A stretch of 15,805 nt of DNA from Methylococcaceae bacterium UBA7658 (GCA_002483425.1 DLHW01000005.1:41635-57439); one strand, 5' to 3'. Shown: positions 7,446 to 15,624, counted from the first letter of the stretch. Notes: generated by a model not told the origin, from the sequence alone. Numbers and translations are program-made.

Positions 7446-8534
7446 ATGTCTGGAAATACCCTAGGAAAATTATTTACCGTTACTTCGTTCGGCGAAAGCC
7501 ACGGCCCCGCCATCGGTTGCATCGTCGATGGTTGCCCGCCGGGCATGGCCTTGTCGGAAGAAGATTTGCAGCACGATCTCGACCGGCGCAAACCGGGCAC
7601 ATCGCGGCATACAACACAGCGGCGGGAGGCAGATGAAGTCAAGATTTTATCGGGTGTATTCGAAGGTCTTACCACCGGGACGCCTATCGGATTATTAATC
7701 GAAAACACCGACCAGCGCTCTAAAGACTACGGCAAAATCGCCGAGACGTTCCGCCCCGGTCATGCCGATTACACATATCACCAGAAATACGGTTTTAGAG
7801 ATTATCGCGGCGGTGGGCGTTCGTCGGCAAGGGAAACCGCCATGCGTGTGGCGGCGGGCGGGATCGCCAAAAAATACCTGCGCGAGATTGCCGGGATTGA
7901 GATACGCGGCTATTTATCCCAACTCGGTCCAATTAAAATTGAAACGGTGGATTGGAGTATCATCGACAGCAATCCGTTCTTTTGCCCGGATGCGGACAAA
8001 GTGCCGGAAATGGAGCTTTATATGGATGCCTTGCGGAAGGAAGGCGAATCCATCGGCGCGCGCATCGAAGTCGTCGCCACCAACGTGCCGCCGGGATTGG
8101 GCGAGCCTATCTTCGACCGGCTGGATGCGGATTTGGCGCATGCCCTGATGAGTATTAATGCGGTCAAGGGTGTGGAAATCGGCGGTGGCTTCGATTGCAT
8201 TGAAGCGAAGGGTACTCAGTTTAGGGATGAAATTACCCCCGAAGGTTTTTTAAGCAACCATGCCGGAGGTATTCTGGGCGGTATCAGCAGCGGCCAGCCG
8301 ATAACCGCCAGCATCGCCTTAAAACCCACCTCCAGCTTGCGCCTGCCCGGACGCAGCATCAACATCCACGGCGAACCGGTCGAAGTCGTCACCGAAGGCC
8401 GCCACGACCCTTGCGTCGGTATCCGCGCCACGCCCATCGCCGAAGCGATGATGGCGATTGTCCTGATGGATCATTATTTGCGGCATCGGGCGCAGTGTTT
8501 TGGGGTGGAGCCGGGGTTGGCTATACTCAGGTAA
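7446..8534 (+). CDS. aroC: Chorismate synthase
   Basis: AroC catalyses the last shikimate-pathway step, 5-enolpyruvylshikimate-3-phosphate to chorismate, using reduced FMN without net redox change. All signature regions are present: GESHG with His19 (16-20), RPGHAD (103-108) followed by GFRDYRGGGRSSARET, and RHDPCVGIRATPIAEAM near the C-terminus. Length (362) is normal for the short monofunctional bacterial form. It starts one base after prmB and converges with the protease gene downstream. No strong terminator is visible in the 146 bases after its stop. It supplies chorismate for aromatic amino acids, folate and quinones. Confidence 0.98.
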   Translation: MSGNTLGKLFTVTSFGESHGPAIGCIVDGCPPGMALSEEDLQHDLDRRKPGTSRHTTQRREADEVKILSGVFEGLTTGTPIGLLIENTDQRSKDYGKIAETFRPGHADYTYHQKYGFRDYRGGGRSSARETAMRVAAGGIAKKYLREIAGIEIRGYLSQLGPIKIETVDWSIIDSNPFFCPDADKVPEMELYMDALRKEGESIGARIEVVATNVPPGLGEPIFDRLDADLAHALMSINAVKGVEIGGGFDCIEAKGTQFRDEITPEGFLSNHAGGILGGISSGQPITASIALKPTSSLRLPGRSINIHGEPVEVVTEGRHDPCVGIRATPIAEAMMAIVLMDHYLRHRAQCFGVEPGLAILR

Positions 8535-8680
8535 ATTAATGATACTAGGAATGATCGATCAATGTACGCAAACGAGTTTTGTTCCATATAACTCTTACAA
8601 TCCATATACTTTTTATACTTCATATTAATTTGACCCAAGAAGATACAATGACGACTCGAAGTAAAGTTCAATTTGTTTAC

Positions 8681-9364
8681 TTATTCGGCAAATTGTTTAA
8701 CAAAATCTCCTTTCTCCCAAAAACTCCGGGTTTTAAACGGTTTTAATGGAGCGAATTCAAGTTCTAACGCCTGTGTCAGCCATGCGGCGGGTATGGCGTA
8801 AAAATGGAACGCACCGGCTTCGGGTCCCATAAAGGTCATGAGTCCGATGAGATTGCCGTTACGGTCGAATACCCCGCCGCCGCTGGCGCCGTGGTTGAAA
8901 CCGGCGTTGATTTCGATGATCCGGTCTTGTTCATGCAGATACAGTCCGGTTATTTTTCCCCGTTTCATACGGAGACCTAAGCCGAAGGGGTATCCGGAAA
9001 GAACAATGTCATCGCCGATGTGCGGCGGCGCATCGGTTGCGATTTGAGTTGCCGGTAATCCGAGTGCTTTGGTTTTGAGGATGCATACGTCCAGGTCAGG
9101 CATTGCGGCTTGTTCAAGTACCGGGTACAAGCGCTCCGGTTGGATGACAAACGCGCGGTTAGATGCGCGCATTACATGGCAATTGGTGGCGATGGTGTCA
9201 GGCGCGATAACCACGCCCGAACCGAGATTTTGTGTGCCGTTGGTAGTAACCGCCTGAATTTTGACCGTGCTGCGGCTGGGATCGAAAGAGTTGTTGCCAA
9301 CTGGTGCTAGTTGGGAGCAGCTTGCGGCGATCAGCGCTATGCCAACACTCAGGAATTGTTTCAT
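8681..9364 (-). CDS. Trypsin-like (S1 family) serine protease, probable lipoprotein
   Basis: An envelope serine protease of the trypsin/HtrA fold without a PDZ domain. The triad is visible: His63 in TNCHV, Asp92 in PDLDVCIL and Ser161 in GASGGG. The N-terminus is a short hydrophobic signal ending IAASCSQ, with Cys16 a plausible lipidation site; the residue at -3 is Ala rather than the usual Leu, so plain secretion is also possible. Cys62 and Cys94 lie beside the catalytic His and Asp and could form a disulfide in the periplasm. I chose the second ATG (9364) because GAGGG is well spaced from it, while it touches the first ATG at 9370. The 227 residues cover the protease domain only. Natural substrate unknown; it is divergent from the transporter and convergent with aroC. 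Confidence 0.85.
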   Translation of the reverse strand: MKQFLSVGIALIAASCSQLAPVGNNSFDPSRSTVKIQAVTTNGTQNLGSGVVIAPDTIATNCHVMRASNRAFVIQPERLYPVLEQAAMPDLDVCILKTKALGLPATQIATDAPPHIGDDIVLSGYPFGLGLRMKRGKITGLYLHEQDRIIEINAGFNHGASGGGVFDRNGNLIGLMTFMGPEAGAFHFYAIPAAWLTQALELEFAPLKPFKTRSFWEKGDFVKQFAE

Positions 9365-9562
9365 AACCATCCCTCTATTCAGCCGAAAAAAACGATAAAG
9401 AAACGCAATATTCCAGCTTCACGGCATTAAACGGTAAGCTCGTGAACTCGCAGTCATGTTAAATCTGTATAAGGCATGATACGCGCCTTTGAGGTTAAAG
9501 CAACTTTCCACCCTGTTCTCAGGTTGCCAGGCAAGGGGGAGTTTTCCGCCAATACTCCGAAA

Positions 9563-9591
9563 TTAGGTTCAGGCGGGAAATCGGCTAAAAT
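9563..9591 (+). promoter_or_regulatory. Possible promoter of the MFS transporter gene
   Basis: A good -10 hexamer TAAAAT (9586-9591) lies 35 bases before the preferred ATG at 9626. The -35 at the right spacing (TTAGGT, 9563-9568) is poor. If real, it would place the RNA start downstream of the alternative ATG at 9476 and support the shorter protein. Confidence 0.25.
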
Positions 9592-9625
9592 AGCTTTGCT
9601 TATAACCCCCACCAAAACCGTTTTA

Positions 9626-10777
9626 ATGACTATCCCTTACTGGCGCTTATCCAGTTTTTATCTTTGTTATTTCGCCGCGCTGGGCGGTTTCATTCCTTAC
9701 TGGAGCCTTTACTTAAAAGAAAGCGGCTTTAATCCCGTCCAGATCGGTGAATTATCGGCGTTATTGGTCGGCGCCAAAATCGTTGCGCCGAATTTTTGGG
9801 GCTGGATTGCCGACCATACCCGAAAAAATCTCCGTATCATCCGTTGGACGTCATTTTTTGCAGCGTTGCTGTTTGCCGGATTTTTGGCGATTCGCAAATA
9901 CAATGAGTTCGCCTGGTTGACTGTGGTTTTCAGTTTTTTTTGGAATGCGCCGCTGCCTTTATTCGAAGCGGCGACTTTGGCGCACTTAAAGGCGGAATCG
10001 CAGCGTTACAGCCGAATACGGCTTTGGGGTTCGGTCGGATTTATTTTGGCGGTTTTAGGCGTGGGGAGGTTGTTGGATAGCCAGCCGGTTTTGTTATTGC
10101 CGGTTTCGGTTACCGCTTTGCTGGCGCTGACCTGGGTTGCCACCGTCATCACGCCGCAGGCGCGTTACGAGACACAAGATGACGCTGCTCCGCGCTGGCA
10201 AAAAATTGTTATGCAAACGGAAGTGCTGGCTTTTTTGCTGGTTTATGTATTGATTCAGATGGCCCATGCCCCCTATTATGTATTTTATTCGGTATACTTG
10301 AAAGAGCATCTGTATTCGACTACTTTAACAGGGTTACTTTGGTCGTTGGGCGTCGTTGCCGAAATCGTGTTGTTCCTGTTTATGAAGGGCCTATTAAGGC
10401 GTTTTTCTTTGCGGGGTATATTACTGGCGAGCCTGGGTTTTTCCGTCCTGCGCTGGTTTTTGGTCGGCAACTATGTTGATCATTTTAGTTTGCTGGTGTT
10501 CGCCCAATTGCTGCATGCAGCATCCTTCGGTGGCACTCATATAGCCGCCGTCCATTTCGTTCACCGTTTCTTCGGGCCGAAGCATCAAGCGAAGGGACAA
10601 GCTTTGTACCATAGCTTCAGTTTCGGCTTCGGCGGTATGGTGGGCAGCTTATTCAGCGGCCAGTATTGGGAGATTTACGGTTCGCACATCGTTTATACGG
10701 TAGCGGCGATTAGCAGCGGAATGGCGTTCATGATCGCTTTCCTGTGGGTCGGTAGAAAAGGGGAGGCAGCCCGCTAG
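9626..10777 (+). CDS. MFS transporter, HcaT-like (3-phenylpropionate transporter family)
   Basis: A twelve-helix major facilitator protein of the inner membrane, from the LacY/HcaT-like branch. The N-terminus PYWRLSSFYLCYF and the following PYWSLYLKESGF are characteristic of HcaT relatives, and the first cytoplasmic loop carries GWIADHTRK, the G-x3-D-x3-R-K family motif. The 383 residues match HcaT (about 380). The open frame extends to an ATG at 9476, but those 50 extra residues are not hydrophobic and lie before the conserved start, so I use the ATG at 9626. No clear ribosome site precedes it. Substrate cannot be assigned; no phenylpropionate catabolic genes are nearby, so the family name should not be read as a function. 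A strong terminator follows. Confidence 0.85.
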   Translation: MTIPYWRLSSFYLCYFAALGGFIPYWSLYLKESGFNPVQIGELSALLVGAKIVAPNFWGWIADHTRKNLRIIRWTSFFAALLFAGFLAIRKYNEFAWLTVVFSFFWNAPLPLFEAATLAHLKAESQRYSRIRLWGSVGFILAVLGVGRLLDSQPVLLLPVSVTALLALTWVATVITPQARYETQDDAAPRWQKIVMQTEVLAFLLVYVLIQMAHAPYYVFYSVYLKEHLYSTTLTGLLWSLGVVAEIVLFLFMKGLLRRFSLRGILLASLGFSVLRWFLVGNYVDHFSLLVFAQLLHAASFGGTHIAAVHFVHRFFGPKHQAKGQALYHSFSFGFGGMVGSLFSGQYWEIYGSHIVYTVAAISSGMAFMIAFLWVGRKGEAAR

Positions 10778-10796
10778 CCGGGATTTCTCGATCGGA

Positions 10797-10821
10797 TTAC
10801 GCCTTCGGCGTAAAAATTTTT
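10797..10821 (+). terminator. Intrinsic terminator after the MFS gene
   Basis: TTACGCC and GGCGTAA form a perfect seven-base-pair stem with a three-base loop (10797-10813), followed by AAATTTTT with five T at 10817-10821. It begins 19 bases after the transporter stop. The stem is of a type often seen in dispersed REP-like elements, so it may have copies elsewhere in the genome. Confidence 0.65.
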
Positions 10822-10927
10822 CCGTGACTTTTACCAGTTGAAAAAACCGGATTTAAACATCGATACGGCCGGAAATCTGTTTCAAATCCTAAAAAAACTT
10901 GCGGCCTCATGCTTCCAACAGGTAATT

Positions 10928-10933
10928 TATAAT
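10928..10933 (+). promoter_or_regulatory. Candidate -10 box for the exbB-kdsB operon
   Basis: A perfect TATAAT lies 24 bases upstream of the exbB GTG and downstream of the preceding terminator, which is where the operon promoter must be. No good -35 lies 16-18 bases upstream; a TTGCGG at 10899-10904 is 23 bases away, too far. The leader would be only about 18 bases. Confidence 0.4.
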
Positions 10934-10957
10934 GTTTGAAATGGTCCGGGATTTACA

Positions 10958-11575
10958 GTGTTTGAAATCATAAAAAGCGGCGGCTGGATGATGTTTCCCA
11001 TCATCTTAAGTTCGATCATCGCGATGGCAATCGTCGGCGAACGGTTTTGGTCGTTGCAAAAGAAAAAAATACTGCCGGCGGAGTTGCTGCCGCAAGTCCG
11101 TAAGCTCTATATGGAAAATAAGCTCGACGAGCCTACCTTGCGGCGCTTAAAAATCAGTTCGCCTTTGGGATATATCCTGGCGGCTGGGCTTGCCAACAGC
11201 CATCACGGTCATCGGGTGATGAAGGATTGCATGGAAGAGGCCGGGCATAAAGTCGCGCACGACCTGGAACGCTATCTGAACGCCCTTGGCACGATCGCTG
11301 CGGTTGGTCCATTGCTCGGCTTATTGGGTACGGTGTTTGGTATGATCGAGATTTTTTCTTCCTTGATGAAGCACGGCGCGGGCGATCCGGCTTCGCTGGC
11401 GGGAGGGATTTCGGTTGCGTTAATTACGACCGCGGCGGGATTGACGGTAGCCATCCCTAGCCTCATCTTCCATCGTTATTTCGAGCGTTTGGTGGATGAA
11501 TACGTAGTCAATATGGAAGAAGAAGCGCTTAAGTTAATCGACATCCTCCATGGCGACCGCGACGAGGTGTCTTGA
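10958..11575 (+). CDS. exbB: MotA/TolQ/ExbB family proton channel protein
   Basis: Inner-membrane subunit of a proton-motive-force driven motor that works with ExbD. The N-terminal segment (about 10-28, GGWMMFPIILSSIIAMAI) is followed by a cytoplasmic domain and two further helices, about 109-130 (GPLLGLLGTVFGMI, the family hallmark) and 150-172 (GGISVALITTAAGLTVAIP). The 205 residues fit the family. The start is GTG at 10958, giving MFEIIKSGGW as in relatives; an earlier ATGTTTGAAAT at 10932 looks similar but is out of frame. The stop TGA shares a base with the exbD ATG. Position before lpxK and kdsB matches the Pseudomonas order, where the energised partner is not established to my knowledge. 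TonB is not encoded here. Confidence 0.9.
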   Translation: MFEIIKSGGWMMFPIILSSIIAMAIVGERFWSLQKKKILPAELLPQVRKLYMENKLDEPTLRRLKISSPLGYILAAGLANSHHGHRVMKDCMEEAGHKVAHDLERYLNALGTIAAVGPLLGLLGTVFGMIEIFSSLMKHGAGDPASLAGGISVALITTAAGLTVAIPSLIFHRYFERLVDEYVVNMEEEALKLIDILHGDRDEVS

Positions 11576-12027
11576 TGAAATTCCAGCGTAAAAGACGGGA
11601 AAGGGTCGATATTACCCTGATTTCCATGATCGACGTGCTGTTTGTCCTGCTGCTGTTTTTTATGGTTTCAACCACATTCAGCCGCCATACCGAAGTGAAG
11701 ATTAAACTTCCGCAAGCGAATGGCGAAGAGGCCGATAATCATCCAATGAGCGTTAATGTCGTTATCGACGAAAAGGGTGTTTATTACCTGACGGCGGGTA
11801 ATGAAGGGCGGAGCCGGCGATTGCCCGACCAAAACCGGGAAACGCTGGAACGGGAATTGACTAGATTATCGCCGCAGGATAAAGAACTGCCCTTGATTAT
11901 CAGCGGCGACGCAAAAACGCCGCATCAATCGGTCATGACCGTGCTCGATGTAGCGGGCCAAAGCGGATTCAGCCATATTACCTTCGCCACCCAAGAGCCA
12001 GAACAGCCTTCAGAACCGGAAGAATGA
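11575..12027 (+). CDS. exbD: Biopolymer transport protein ExbD/TolR family
   Basis: Partner of ExbB: one transmembrane helix and a periplasmic domain. The helix spans about 16-35 (ISMIDVLFVLLLFFMVSTTF) and contains Asp20, which matches the essential protonatable Asp of ExbD and TolR. The basic N-terminus (KFQRKRRER) is cytoplasmic and the remaining roughly 110 residues are periplasmic. A length of 150 is slightly above the usual 135-145. The frame opens with TTG at 11572, but the ATG at 11575 overlapping the exbB stop (TGATG) is the natural start. Its stop overlaps the lpxK start by four bases. Confidence 0.9.
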   Translation: MKFQRKRRERVDITLISMIDVLFVLLLFFMVSTTFSRHTEVKIKLPQANGEEADNHPMSVNVVIDEKGVYYLTAGNEGRSRRLPDQNRETLERELTRLSPQDKELPLIISGDAKTPHQSVMTVLDVAGQSGFSHITFATQEPEQPSEPEE

Positions 12028-13022
12028 AAAAAACGCTAGCGCGCTGGGCCGCCGACATTTGGTATAAGGATGCTTTCCTCGGCATTTTGTTGCTGCCCTT
12101 AGCCTATGTTTTTTCAGATGTCGTGAGGATAAGACGATATTTGTATCGCAAAGGCGTGTTGAAATCGCAGGCCTTACCCGTTCCGGTCGTCGTCGTCGGC
12201 AATATCACCTTGGGCGGTACGGGCAAGACGCCCCTTATCATCTGGCTAGCCGGATTACTCGAAAAATCGGGTTATAAGCCCGGTATTATCAGTCGCGGTT
12301 ACGGGGGGCAATCCGAAACGTGGCCGCAAATCGTGACCAGCGTAAGCGATGCCCGTCAGGTCGGGGACGAGCCGGTGTTGATCGCCCGGCAAACGGGATT
12401 GCCGGTGGTGGTCGGCCCAATGCGGGTCGAAGCCGCAAACAAGCTGCTTGCCGAGTTCGATTGCAACGTGGTGTTATCGGACGACGGATTACAGCATTAT
12501 AAGTTGAACCGGGATATTGAGATTGCGGTAGTGGACGGCGAACGCCGTTTTGGTAACGGTTATTGCTTGCCAGCAGGTCCCTTGCGTGAACCCCTAGAAC
12601 GCCTCGGCAGCGTCGATTTTGTGGTCGTTAACGGCGAGAAATACACCGGCCATGAGTACGCTATGCAATTGGCGGGCGGTACCGCCGTTAATCTTTCAAC
12701 CGGAGAGCGGAAACCGTTGCAGGATTTTAAAGGGCTGAGCTGCCATGCTCTGGCGGGTATCGGTAATCCAGAACGGTTTTTTAAGCTACTCGATTCAAAT
12801 GAAATACCATGTACAACTCATAGTTTTCCCGACCATTATCCCTTTACAAAAAACGATATTGAATTCGGCGATGACAAACCTGTGCTGATGACCGAAAAGG
12901 ATGCGGTAAAATGCTGCCGTTTCGCCGGACAGCGGCACTGGACTGTGCCGGTTACAGCGACGCCCGAACCTGCTTTCGGCGAAGCATTCCTAAACTTACT
13001 GAATAAAAAGCATGATAGATAA
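12024..13022 (+). CDS. lpxK: Tetraacyldisaccharide 4'-kinase
   Basis: LpxK phosphorylates the 4' position of the lipid A disaccharide with ATP at the inner membrane, giving lipid IVA, the acceptor for Kdo. The Walker A motif GGTGKT is at 64-69 after VVVVGNITLG; RGYGG is at 91-95 and DDGLQH at 153-158. A hydrophobic N-terminal segment (about 17-31) anchors it. Length 332 is normal. The ATG overlaps the exbD stop (ATGA), and the last 11 bases overlap the Trm112-like gene, so translation is coupled along the operon. It works just upstream of the CMP-Kdo consuming step, consistent with kdsB two genes on. Confidence 0.97.
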   Translation: MKKTLARWAADIWYKDAFLGILLLPLAYVFSDVVRIRRYLYRKGVLKSQALPVPVVVVGNITLGGTGKTPLIIWLAGLLEKSGYKPGIISRGYGGQSETWPQIVTSVSDARQVGDEPVLIARQTGLPVVVGPMRVEAANKLLAEFDCNVVLSDDGLQHYKLNRDIEIAVVDGERRFGNGYCLPAGPLREPLERLGSVDFVVVNGEKYTGHEYAMQLAGGTAVNLSTGERKPLQDFKGLSCHALAGIGNPERFFKLLDSNEIPCTTHSFPDHYPFTKNDIEFGDDKPVLMTEKDAVKCCRFAGQRHWTVPVTATPEPAFGEAFLNLLNKKHDR

Positions 13023-13206
13023 AAAACTGCTCGACATCCTGGCTTGCCCTTTGTGTAAAAGCCGCTTGATTTACGATAAGGCCAATCAGGAATTGATCTG
13101 CCGCGCCGACCGATTGGCGTTTCCAATTCGCGACGATATTCCTGTAATGCTCGAAGACGAAGCCCGCGAACTGTCGCTCGAAGAATCCGACGCCTTGTAC
13201 AAATGA
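13012..13206 (+). CDS. Trm112-like small zinc-ribbon protein (YcaR family)
   Basis: A 64-residue protein of the Trm112/YcaR family. Cys12 and Cys15 (LACPLCKSRL) and Cys30 are visible, followed by the conserved LAFPIRDDIPVML; the fourth metal ligand usual in some relatives is not present as Cys. Members commonly sit between lpxK and kdsB in gammaproteobacteria. Eukaryotic Trm112 activates methyltransferases, but I do not think the bacterial role is settled. The ATG lies inside the end of lpxK (11-base overlap) and the stop overlaps kdsB by four bases, so all three are made together. Confidence 0.9.
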   Translation: MIDKKLLDILACPLCKSRLIYDKANQELICRADRLAFPIRDDIPVMLEDEARELSLEESDALYK

Positions 13207-13976
13207 CGGCGCCTTTTAAAGTCGTCATTCCCGCCCGTTACGCTTCGACCCGCCTGCCAGGTAAGCCGCTGTTGAAAATCGCCGGAAAGCCTATGATTGC
13301 CCATGTGTGCAATAAAGCGCAACAGGCCGGGGCGGAGGAAATCGTGGTGGCCACGGACGACGAAAGCATTCTGCAAGCCGTTAGCAGTTTAGGCGTCCGC
13401 GCCGTCATGACACGGCCGGGCCATCGAAGCGGTACGGAACGGATTGCCGAAGCCGTTGAGCGATGCGGTTGGGGTGACCATGAAATTATCGTTAATGTGC
13501 AAGGCGATGAACCTTTAATCCCGCCGGAGTATATTAAGGATTTAGCCGGCGTTTTGTTTGCTCAGCAAGAAGCCGGGATTGCCACGCTGGCGGCGAGAAT
13601 TATCGATCAGGAAGAAATATTCAATCCCAATGCGGTGAAAGTCGTTCTCGATAAAGACGATTATGCTTTATATTTCAGCCGTGCGGCTATTCCTTGGGAC
13701 AGGGACGGATTTGCCGGGCACTCCAAGCAACCGTCCGGGAAGTTGCCGTATTTACGCCATATCGGCATGTACGCATACCGCGCCGGTTTCCTAAAACGTT
13801 ACTGCGGATGGCAGCCATCCGTCCTGGAGTCTGTCGAATCTTTGGAGCAGCTCCGTATCCTTTGGCATGGCGAGGCAATCAAGGTTAAGGTCGTCAAAAA
13901 AACGCCCGCCGCAGGGGTCGATACGCCCGAAGATTTGGCTCGAGTCGAGCAATTAATCCAATCGCAAATGAACTGA
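13203..13976 (+). CDS. kdsB: 3-deoxy-manno-octulosonate cytidylyltransferase (CMP-Kdo synthetase)
   Basis: KdsB joins CTP and Kdo to make CMP-Kdo, the activated donor for the lipopolysaccharide inner core. Family motifs are PARYASTRLPGKPL (10-23, CTP binding), TDDESI (51-56), RSGTERIAEA (75-84) and NVQGDEP (98-104, with the metal-binding Asp102), then FSRAAIPWDRD. Length 257 is close to the usual 250. It is the last gene of the operon; its start overlaps the previous stop. It converges on the DUF2063 gene with only 20 bases between stops and no recognisable terminator there, so the opposing transcripts may overlap. Confidence 0.97.
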   Translation: MTAPFKVVIPARYASTRLPGKPLLKIAGKPMIAHVCNKAQQAGAEEIVVATDDESILQAVSSLGVRAVMTRPGHRSGTERIAEAVERCGWGDHEIIVNVQGDEPLIPPEYIKDLAGVLFAQQEAGIATLAARIIDQEEIFNPNAVKVVLDKDDYALYFSRAAIPWDRDGFAGHSKQPSGKLPYLRHIGMYAYRAGFLKRYCGWQPSVLESVESLEQLRILWHGEAIKVKVVKKTPAAGVDTPEDLARVEQLIQSQMN

Positions 13977-13996
13977 TTTAACGCGAAATCCTCATC

Positions 13997-14752
13997 TTAA
14001 TCCAGTAAAATAACCTTTTTTTCCGCCAATTCTTTAAGCGTTTGCAATCCGCCCGCGGTAACGGCGGCGGGATTAGGAAAATTGGATTCCTGGACAACAC
14101 GGCTTAAACAGTCCGAAGCCTGGATTGGCCCGTCTGCTTGAATAATTTCAAGCATCCGGTAAGAGATGGCGTTGATTTCGATAAATTTAACATCATCGTT
14201 TAAATCCCGGTAAGCGAGCAGGCAAACGGGGTGCTCCGGTGTTTGGGAGGGTACGTAGCCGGGCGCAATCAGATGAACCGGAAAACGGTAAACTAGCGGC
14301 CACGCCAAGGGCGAAAGTTTGATGCGTCCGGTTTCCAGATTGCCAGTGTCCTGTTTGCAATAATCGATCATGTCTGTTGAGATTGATAAGACCATTTCAA
14401 CCCATTCGTAGTGAGCTAATTCGAGTAAAAACGGGTAGTCGTCGAGATTATTGCGTTCGTTCTCCAGGTAATCCAAGAACTCCTCGGCGATCTCGGAAAA
14501 ATGAGGCGTTTTACACGTATGTTTGGCAAAAAAATCCTGAACCAGTTCGAACCATTCGGCATCGTTCAATAGCCGTCTGATAACCGGAAAATTATTCGCA
14601 AGAAAGCCGTCGATGTTGTTGAAGATTAGTTCCCGGTACATCGCCATGCGTTCTGGTTTGACATCCGGCGGGGGCGGATTAACGGACGGTTCCCGGATAT
14701 AACGGACAAATTCCCGTTGTTTTTCTTTAAAGTCGGCCGATATTTCTGTCAT
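13997..14752 (-). CDS. DUF2063 family protein, MNIO partner (BufC/HvfC-like)
   Basis: This protein probably binds the precursor peptide and presents it to the DUF692 enzyme, as partner proteins do in bufferin, Hvf and methanobactin systems. The N-terminal helical domain (about 12-120) carries DUF2063 hallmarks: FPVIRRLL (55-62), TPHFSEIAEEFLDYL (82-96) and HYEWVE (114-119). The C-terminal half (about 155-250) is a mixed domain that in relatives forms the peptide-binding part. Length 251 is typical. The start overlaps the enzyme stop (ATGA), so both are made together. The older label of DNA-binding domain for this family should not be taken as a function here. Identity is firm from sequence and context; the role is inferred from relatives. 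Confidence 0.9.
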   Translation of the reverse strand: MTEISADFKEKQREFVRYIREPSVNPPPPDVKPERMAMYRELIFNNIDGFLANNFPVIRRLLNDAEWFELVQDFFAKHTCKTPHFSEIAEEFLDYLENERNNLDDYPFLLELAHYEWVEMVLSISTDMIDYCKQDTGNLETGRIKLSPLAWPLVYRFPVHLIAPGYVPSQTPEHPVCLLAYRDLNDDVKFIEINAISYRMLEIIQADGPIQASDCLSRVVQESNFPNPAAVTAGGLQTLKELAEKKVILLD

Positions 14753-15600
14753 GCCGATTTCTTATCGTGTTGAAGCCGCCAGTTATCTTGAATGGTCTTA
14801 ATGGTGCCGACTTCTTTGAGCAATTCTTCCAAGGGCGGAAGATTAAAATCGCGTTCTAATAACGTTGGAAATACGCCAAAAAGTTCATAAGCCTTGCTGA
14901 GTAATTTCCATACCTGATCGATAACGTCTGCGCCGTGAGTGTCGACTAAAAAATCTTCCGCTTCGACATAATGACCGGCAATGTGGGCGTAAGTAATGCG
15001 ATGACCGGGCATGGCTTTTAAAAACAGTTCTGCGTCATAGCCGTGATTGACGCTGTTGACATAGATATTGTTGACGTCGAGTAAAATATCGCAATCGGCT
15101 TCGGCGACGACGGCGTTAAAAAAATCGATTTCGTCCATTTCTTGACCGGGCGCGGCATAATAAGACACGTTTTCAATAGCGATCCGTTGCTCCAAAATGT
15201 CTTGCACCCGTTTGATTCTGGCTGCTACGTGCCGGACGGCGTCGCCGGTAAAGGGGATTGGCATCAAGTCGTATAAATGCCCGTCCATGCTGCAGTAGCT
15301 TAGATGTTCGCTGTAGAGTTTAATTTGGTGATCCGCTAGAAATTGTTTAATTTGCCGGACGAAGTTTTCATCCAGCGGATCGGAGCCGCCTATGGATAAT
15401 GACAAACCGTGCGCGATAAAGTCGAAGCGTTCGGTCATCGCCCGGAATTGCCGGCCCGATTTGCCCCCGATGGTAATCCAATTTTCGGGTGCAACTTCAT
15501 AAAACGAGACTTCGCAAGGCGAGTTTTCAAGTAATTGCGGTAATAAGGTTCGCCGCATACCTAAGCCGGCGTCCCGTACTACATAAGGAGTTGTGCTCAT
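14749..15600 (-). CDS. DUF692 multinuclear iron-dependent oxidase (MNIO; BufB/HvfB-like)
   Basis: A TIM-barrel enzyme of the MbnB/TglH/BufB superfamily that oxidatively modifies cysteines of a ribosomal peptide using two or three iron ions; characterised relatives form thiooxazole or oxazolone/thioamide groups. Candidate metal ligands are at conserved family positions: His64 (IAHGLSLS), Glu98-His99 (SEHLSYC), Glu143 (IENVSYY), Asp175 and Asn178 (LLDVNNIYVN), His186, His206 and His210 (AHIAGH), Asp220-His222 (VDTHG) and Glu249 (LLERD). None of the family blocks is missing and 283 residues is the usual length. The ribosome site AAGGTG precedes the ATG at 15600. A precursor gene lies just upstream and the partner just downstream. 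The chemistry is inferred from relatives, and the exact product is unknown. Confidence 0.93.
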   Translation of the reverse strand: MSTTPYVVRDAGLGMRRTLLPQLLENSPCEVSFYEVAPENWITIGGKSGRQFRAMTERFDFIAHGLSLSIGGSDPLDENFVRQIKQFLADHQIKLYSEHLSYCSMDGHLYDLMPIPFTGDAVRHVAARIKRVQDILEQRIAIENVSYYAAPGQEMDEIDFFNAVVAEADCDILLDVNNIYVNSVNHGYDAELFLKAMPGHRITYAHIAGHYVEAEDFLVDTHGADVIDQVWKLLSKAYELFGVFPTLLERDFNLPPLEELLKEVGTIKTIQDNWRLQHDKKSA

Positions 15601-15624
15601 AAGAACACCTTGGTCGCTTAACTG

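Noticed and set aside
7762..8148. Long alternative reading frames inside aroC and other high-GC genes
   Set aside because: They lie wholly within well-identified genes and lack family features, so they are out-of-frame shadows.
8539..8628. 29-codon ORF after aroC, Tyr/Asn/Thr-rich
   Set aside because: No convincing ribosome site, AT-rich intergenic sequence and no recognisable family.
8669..8695. Inverted repeat CAATTTG...CAAATTG at the end of the protease gene
   Set aside because: AT-rich stem without a following T-run on either strand, so it is not supported as a terminator.
9476..9625. N-terminal extension of the MFS protein from the ATG at 9476
   Set aside because: The extra 50 residues are not membrane-like, precede the conserved PYWRLSSFY start, and would lie upstream of the TAAAAT promoter candidate.
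13977..14030. Terminator between the convergent kdsB and DUF2063 genes
   Set aside because: A T-run exists at about 14018-14024, but no stem precedes it and it lies inside the opposing gene.
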